From a virus, in the IMG/VR virus record IMGVR_UViG_3300025138_000064, positions 1 through 50,252 of that record: 50,252 nt of DNA, one strand, 5' to 3'. This document shows, piece by piece, positions 48,232 through 50,252 of this stretch (within the stretch, counting starts at the first letter, position 1; the number at the start of each line of letters is the position of its first letter). The notes under the pieces were generated by a model that worked only from the letters and a program-made list of their open reading frames with translations, searched no databases and was not told where the DNA came from. The position numbers and the translations under genes are program-made.

Positions 48232-49218
48232 ATGGCAAAAACATCTTTATTAAAAGAACGTATAGTATATAAACCTTTTGAATATCAAGAAGCATCTGAT
48301 TATTGGTTACAACAGCAACAAGCTCATTGGTTACACACAGAAGTACCTATGATGTCTGATGTTAATGATTGGAAACAAAATTTAACAGATAATGAAAAAA
48401 ATATAATTGGTACTATACTAAAAGGATTTGCTCAAACTGAAACTGTAGTAAATGATTATTGGTCAACATTAGTTACAAAATGGTTCAGAAAACCCGAAGT
48501 AATTAAAATGGCTGTTACATTTGGCGCATTTGAAACAATTCATGCTGAAGCATATTCATTATTAAATGAAGAATTAGGATTAGATGATTTTAGTGAGTTT
48601 TTAGAAGATGAAGCTACAATGGCTAAAATTGATGCTTTAACAACTGTAAGAGATTCTCATGATGGTACTCCTAATTGGCATGAAAGAGCTAAATCATTAG
48701 CTATATTCTCAGCATTTACAGAAGGGGTTAATTTATTCTCTTCTTTTGCAGTTTTATTATCATTTAAACTAGATAATAAACTTAAAGGTGTGGGACAAAT
48801 AGTTGAATGGAGTATTAGAGATGAATCTTTACATTCAGAAGCTGGTTGTTGGTTATTTAGAACACTAATGCAAGAACATCCTGAATTTAACACCCCAGAA
48901 TTAAAAGCAGATATTGAAGAAGCAGCATTATTATCTTTAAAATTAGAATTAGATTTTATTGATAAAGTATATGAAATGGGTGATTTAAAAGGATGTCCAA
49001 AATATGATTTAGTGTCATTTATTAAACATAGAGTAAACACTAAGATGAGTGATTTAGGATATGGATCAATTGTAAATGGTATAGATAAAGATGCAGTACA
49101 AAGAATGAAATGGTTTGATAGTTTATCAGCAGGAAAACAACACACAGATTTCTTTGCAAATAGAGTTACTAATTATTCAAAAGGTGTTCAAGATTGGGAC
49201 GCTAATGCAATATTTTAA
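48232..49218 (+). CDS. nrdB: Aerobic ribonucleotide reductase beta subunit (class I)
   Basis: A 328-residue R2 protein. The di-iron and radical-bearing motifs are complete: MSDVNDW (48-54) with the first Asp, ETIHAEAY (the E-T-I-H-x3-Tyr motif, including the Fe ligands and radical Tyr), FTEGVNLF and RDESLHSEAG (second Glu/His set). It supplies the tyrosyl radical to NrdA for dNTP synthesis. Shorter than E. coli NrdB (376), mainly at the ends. The NrdA gene starts 3 nt after its stop. Gene order is nrdB-nrdA, opposite to the usual nrdA-nrdB order. Confidence 0.95.
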   Translation: MAKTSLLKERIVYKPFEYQEASDYWLQQQQAHWLHTEVPMMSDVNDWKQNLTDNEKNIIGTILKGFAQTETVVNDYWSTLVTKWFRKPEVIKMAVTFGAFETIHAEAYSLLNEELGLDDFSEFLEDEATMAKIDALTTVRDSHDGTPNWHERAKSLAIFSAFTEGVNLFSSFAVLLSFKLDNKLKGVGQIVEWSIRDESLHSEAGCWLFRTLMQEHPEFNTPELKADIEEAALLSLKLELDFIDKVYEMGDLKGCPKYDLVSFIKHRVNTKMSDLGYGSIVNGIDKDAVQRMKWFDSLSAGKQHTDFFANRVTNYSKGVQDWDANAIF

Positions 49219-49221
49219 AAT

Positions 49222-50252
49222 ATGGAAAATAACGCACTACAAGTAGATTATACAAATTGGGAAGCTGGAAAACAATACCCAGAATGGATGGATGAAGTTT
49301 CTTTAGCAACAATTTCAAAAGGATATTTATTACCTGGAGAAACAGTTAGAGTAGCATATAAAAGAGTATCAAATGCTGCAGCTGTAAGACTTAAAAAACC
49401 AGAATTAGCAAATAAATTCTTTAAAATAATGTGGAATGGTTGGTTAGGTCTAGCATCTCCCGTCTTATCAAATATGGGAACTGATAGAGGTTTACCAATT
49501 TCATGTTTTGGGGTTGATACACCTGATTCTATACGTGGTATAGGGTTAACTAACGCAGAACTAATGAAATTAACAGCATCTGGTGGAGGAGTAGGTATTT
49601 CATTATCTCGCATTAGAACACGTGGAGTAGAAATTACAGGAAATGGTAAAAGTGAAGGAGTAGTACCATGGGCTAAAATATTTGATTCATCAATAATTGC
49701 AACTAATCAAGGTAATGTTAGAAGAGGTGCAGCATCAGTTAATTTAGATATTGAGCATGGAGATATAGATGAATTTTTACAAATTCGTAGACCTAAAGGA
49801 GATCCTAATAGACAATGTTTAAATTTACATCAATGTGTTGTTGTAGGTGATTCATTTATGAGAAAATTAGAAGCAAGAGATCCTGAATCAATGAATAGGT
49901 GGGCTACAGTTTTAAAATCAAGAATGGAAACCGGAGAACCTTATATAATGTATAAGGATAATGTTAATAAAGATAATCCAATTGCTTATAGATTAAATAA
50001 TCTAGAGGTAAGTATGACTAACATATGTTCTGAAATAACATTATTTACAGATGAAGAACATTCATTTATATGTTGTTTATCTTCTATGAATTTAGCAAAA
50101 TATGATGAGTGGAAAGATACAGACACAGTTGAATTAGCTACTTGGTTTTTAGATGGTGTAATGCAAGAATTTATAGATAAATCTAATGGTAAGGATTCAT
50201 TAAGAAGAACTCATTTTCATGCTAAAAAGGGAAGAGCATTAGGTTTAGGTGT
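49222..50252 (+). CDS. nrdA: Aerobic ribonucleotide reductase alpha subunit (class I), 5' part
   Basis: The frame opens at ATG 49222 and runs off the window after 343 codons. It begins ALQVDYTNWEAGKQYPEWMDE and reaches the catalytic barrel within about 60 residues, so the N-terminal ATP-cone allosteric domain of E. coli NrdA is missing or very short. Active-site features are SNMGTDRGLPISCFG (redox Cys), SGGGVGISLSRIR, NICSEI (the N-x-C-x-E triad with the thiyl-radical Cys) and CCLSSMNL (second redox Cys). It reduces ribonucleotides to deoxyribonucleotides with NrdB. The C-terminal redox cysteines lie beyond the window. Confidence 0.94.
   Translation, partial: MENNALQVDYTNWEAGKQYPEWMDEVSLATISKGYLLPGETVRVAYKRVSNAAAVRLKKPELANKFFKIMWNGWLGLASPVLSNMGTDRGLPISCFGVDTPDSIRGIGLTNAELMKLTASGGGVGISLSRIRTRGVEITGNGKSEGVVPWAKIFDSSIIATNQGNVRRGAASVNLDIEHGDIDEFLQIRRPKGDPNRQCLNLHQCVVVGDSFMRKLEARDPESMNRWATVLKSRMETGEPYIMYKDNVNKDNPIAYRLNNLEVSMTNICSEITLFTDEEHSFICCLSSMNLAKYDEWKDTDTVELATWFLDGVMQEFIDKSNGKDSLRRTHFHAKKGRALGLG

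Overview
The window is part of the genome of a lytic T4-type myovirus. It is very A+T-rich and every gene lies on the + strand with little or no space between genes. The evidence is a T4-style set: major capsid gp23 (3' end only), neck gp13 and gp14, sheath terminator gp15, sheath gp18, tube gp19, gp26-like tail assembly protein, tape measure, baseplate gp53, hub, then gp32-type SSB, UvsX, RNase H/FEN, gp41 helicase and NrdB/NrdA. Almost no gene has a Shine-Dalgarno sequence (start codons are preceded by A/T-rich DNA), and the promoter-like boxes before non-structural genes (TTGGAT, 17 bp, TATATT) can be read as the Bacteroidota -33 TTTG / -7 TAnnTTTG type. I therefore infer a marine or freshwater Bacteroidota host; this is an inference, not an identification.

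Layout. 1-420: end of gp23, then a strong terminator. 541-2898: an accessory operon of an amidinotransferase/DDAH-superfamily enzyme, a phosphatidylserine decarboxylase and PhoH. 2948-7037: neck and sheath-terminator operon led by a virion protein with an inserted decoration region. 7078-22501: fibre operon, dominated by a 3,473-residue fibre gene (9753-20174), about 63% of which is Gly-X-Y (GSSGSSGTS) repeat. Nine repeat blocks alternate with eight globular modules of two families, and the protein ends in an S74 self-cleaving chaperone. The operon ends with a methyltransferase resembling guanidinoacetate methyltransferase. 22554-24656: a fused glycosyltransferase whose second half matches the bacterial autotransporter heptosyltransferase (BAHT) family. 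24686-42023: another fibre protein, sheath, tube, tail chaperones, tape measure, tube-initiator-like protein, gp53 and a hub carrying a peptidoglycan amidase. 42072-50252: replication and nucleotide genes, with a divergent family A DNA polymerase where T4 would have a family B enzyme.

Two promoter-like motifs divide the genes. ATATTTATAA[C/T]AAAA lies 20-34 nt upstream of structural units. TTGGAT-N17-TATATT lies before the amidinotransferase, glycosyltransferase and polymerase genes, with weaker forms before SSB and RNase H. This suggests late versus early/middle expression classes.

The most interesting proposal is a fibre self-glycosylation system: an extremely long, proline-free, Ser/Thr-rich collagen-like fibre encoded next to a BAHT-type protein O-glycosyltransferase. 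Other notable items are the two guanidino-type enzymes, the viral phosphatidylserine decarboxylase, a likely frameshift in the tail chaperone genes, and a shared GxGY decoration module inserted in two virion proteins. All functions are judged by eye from the sequence; no database search was run.
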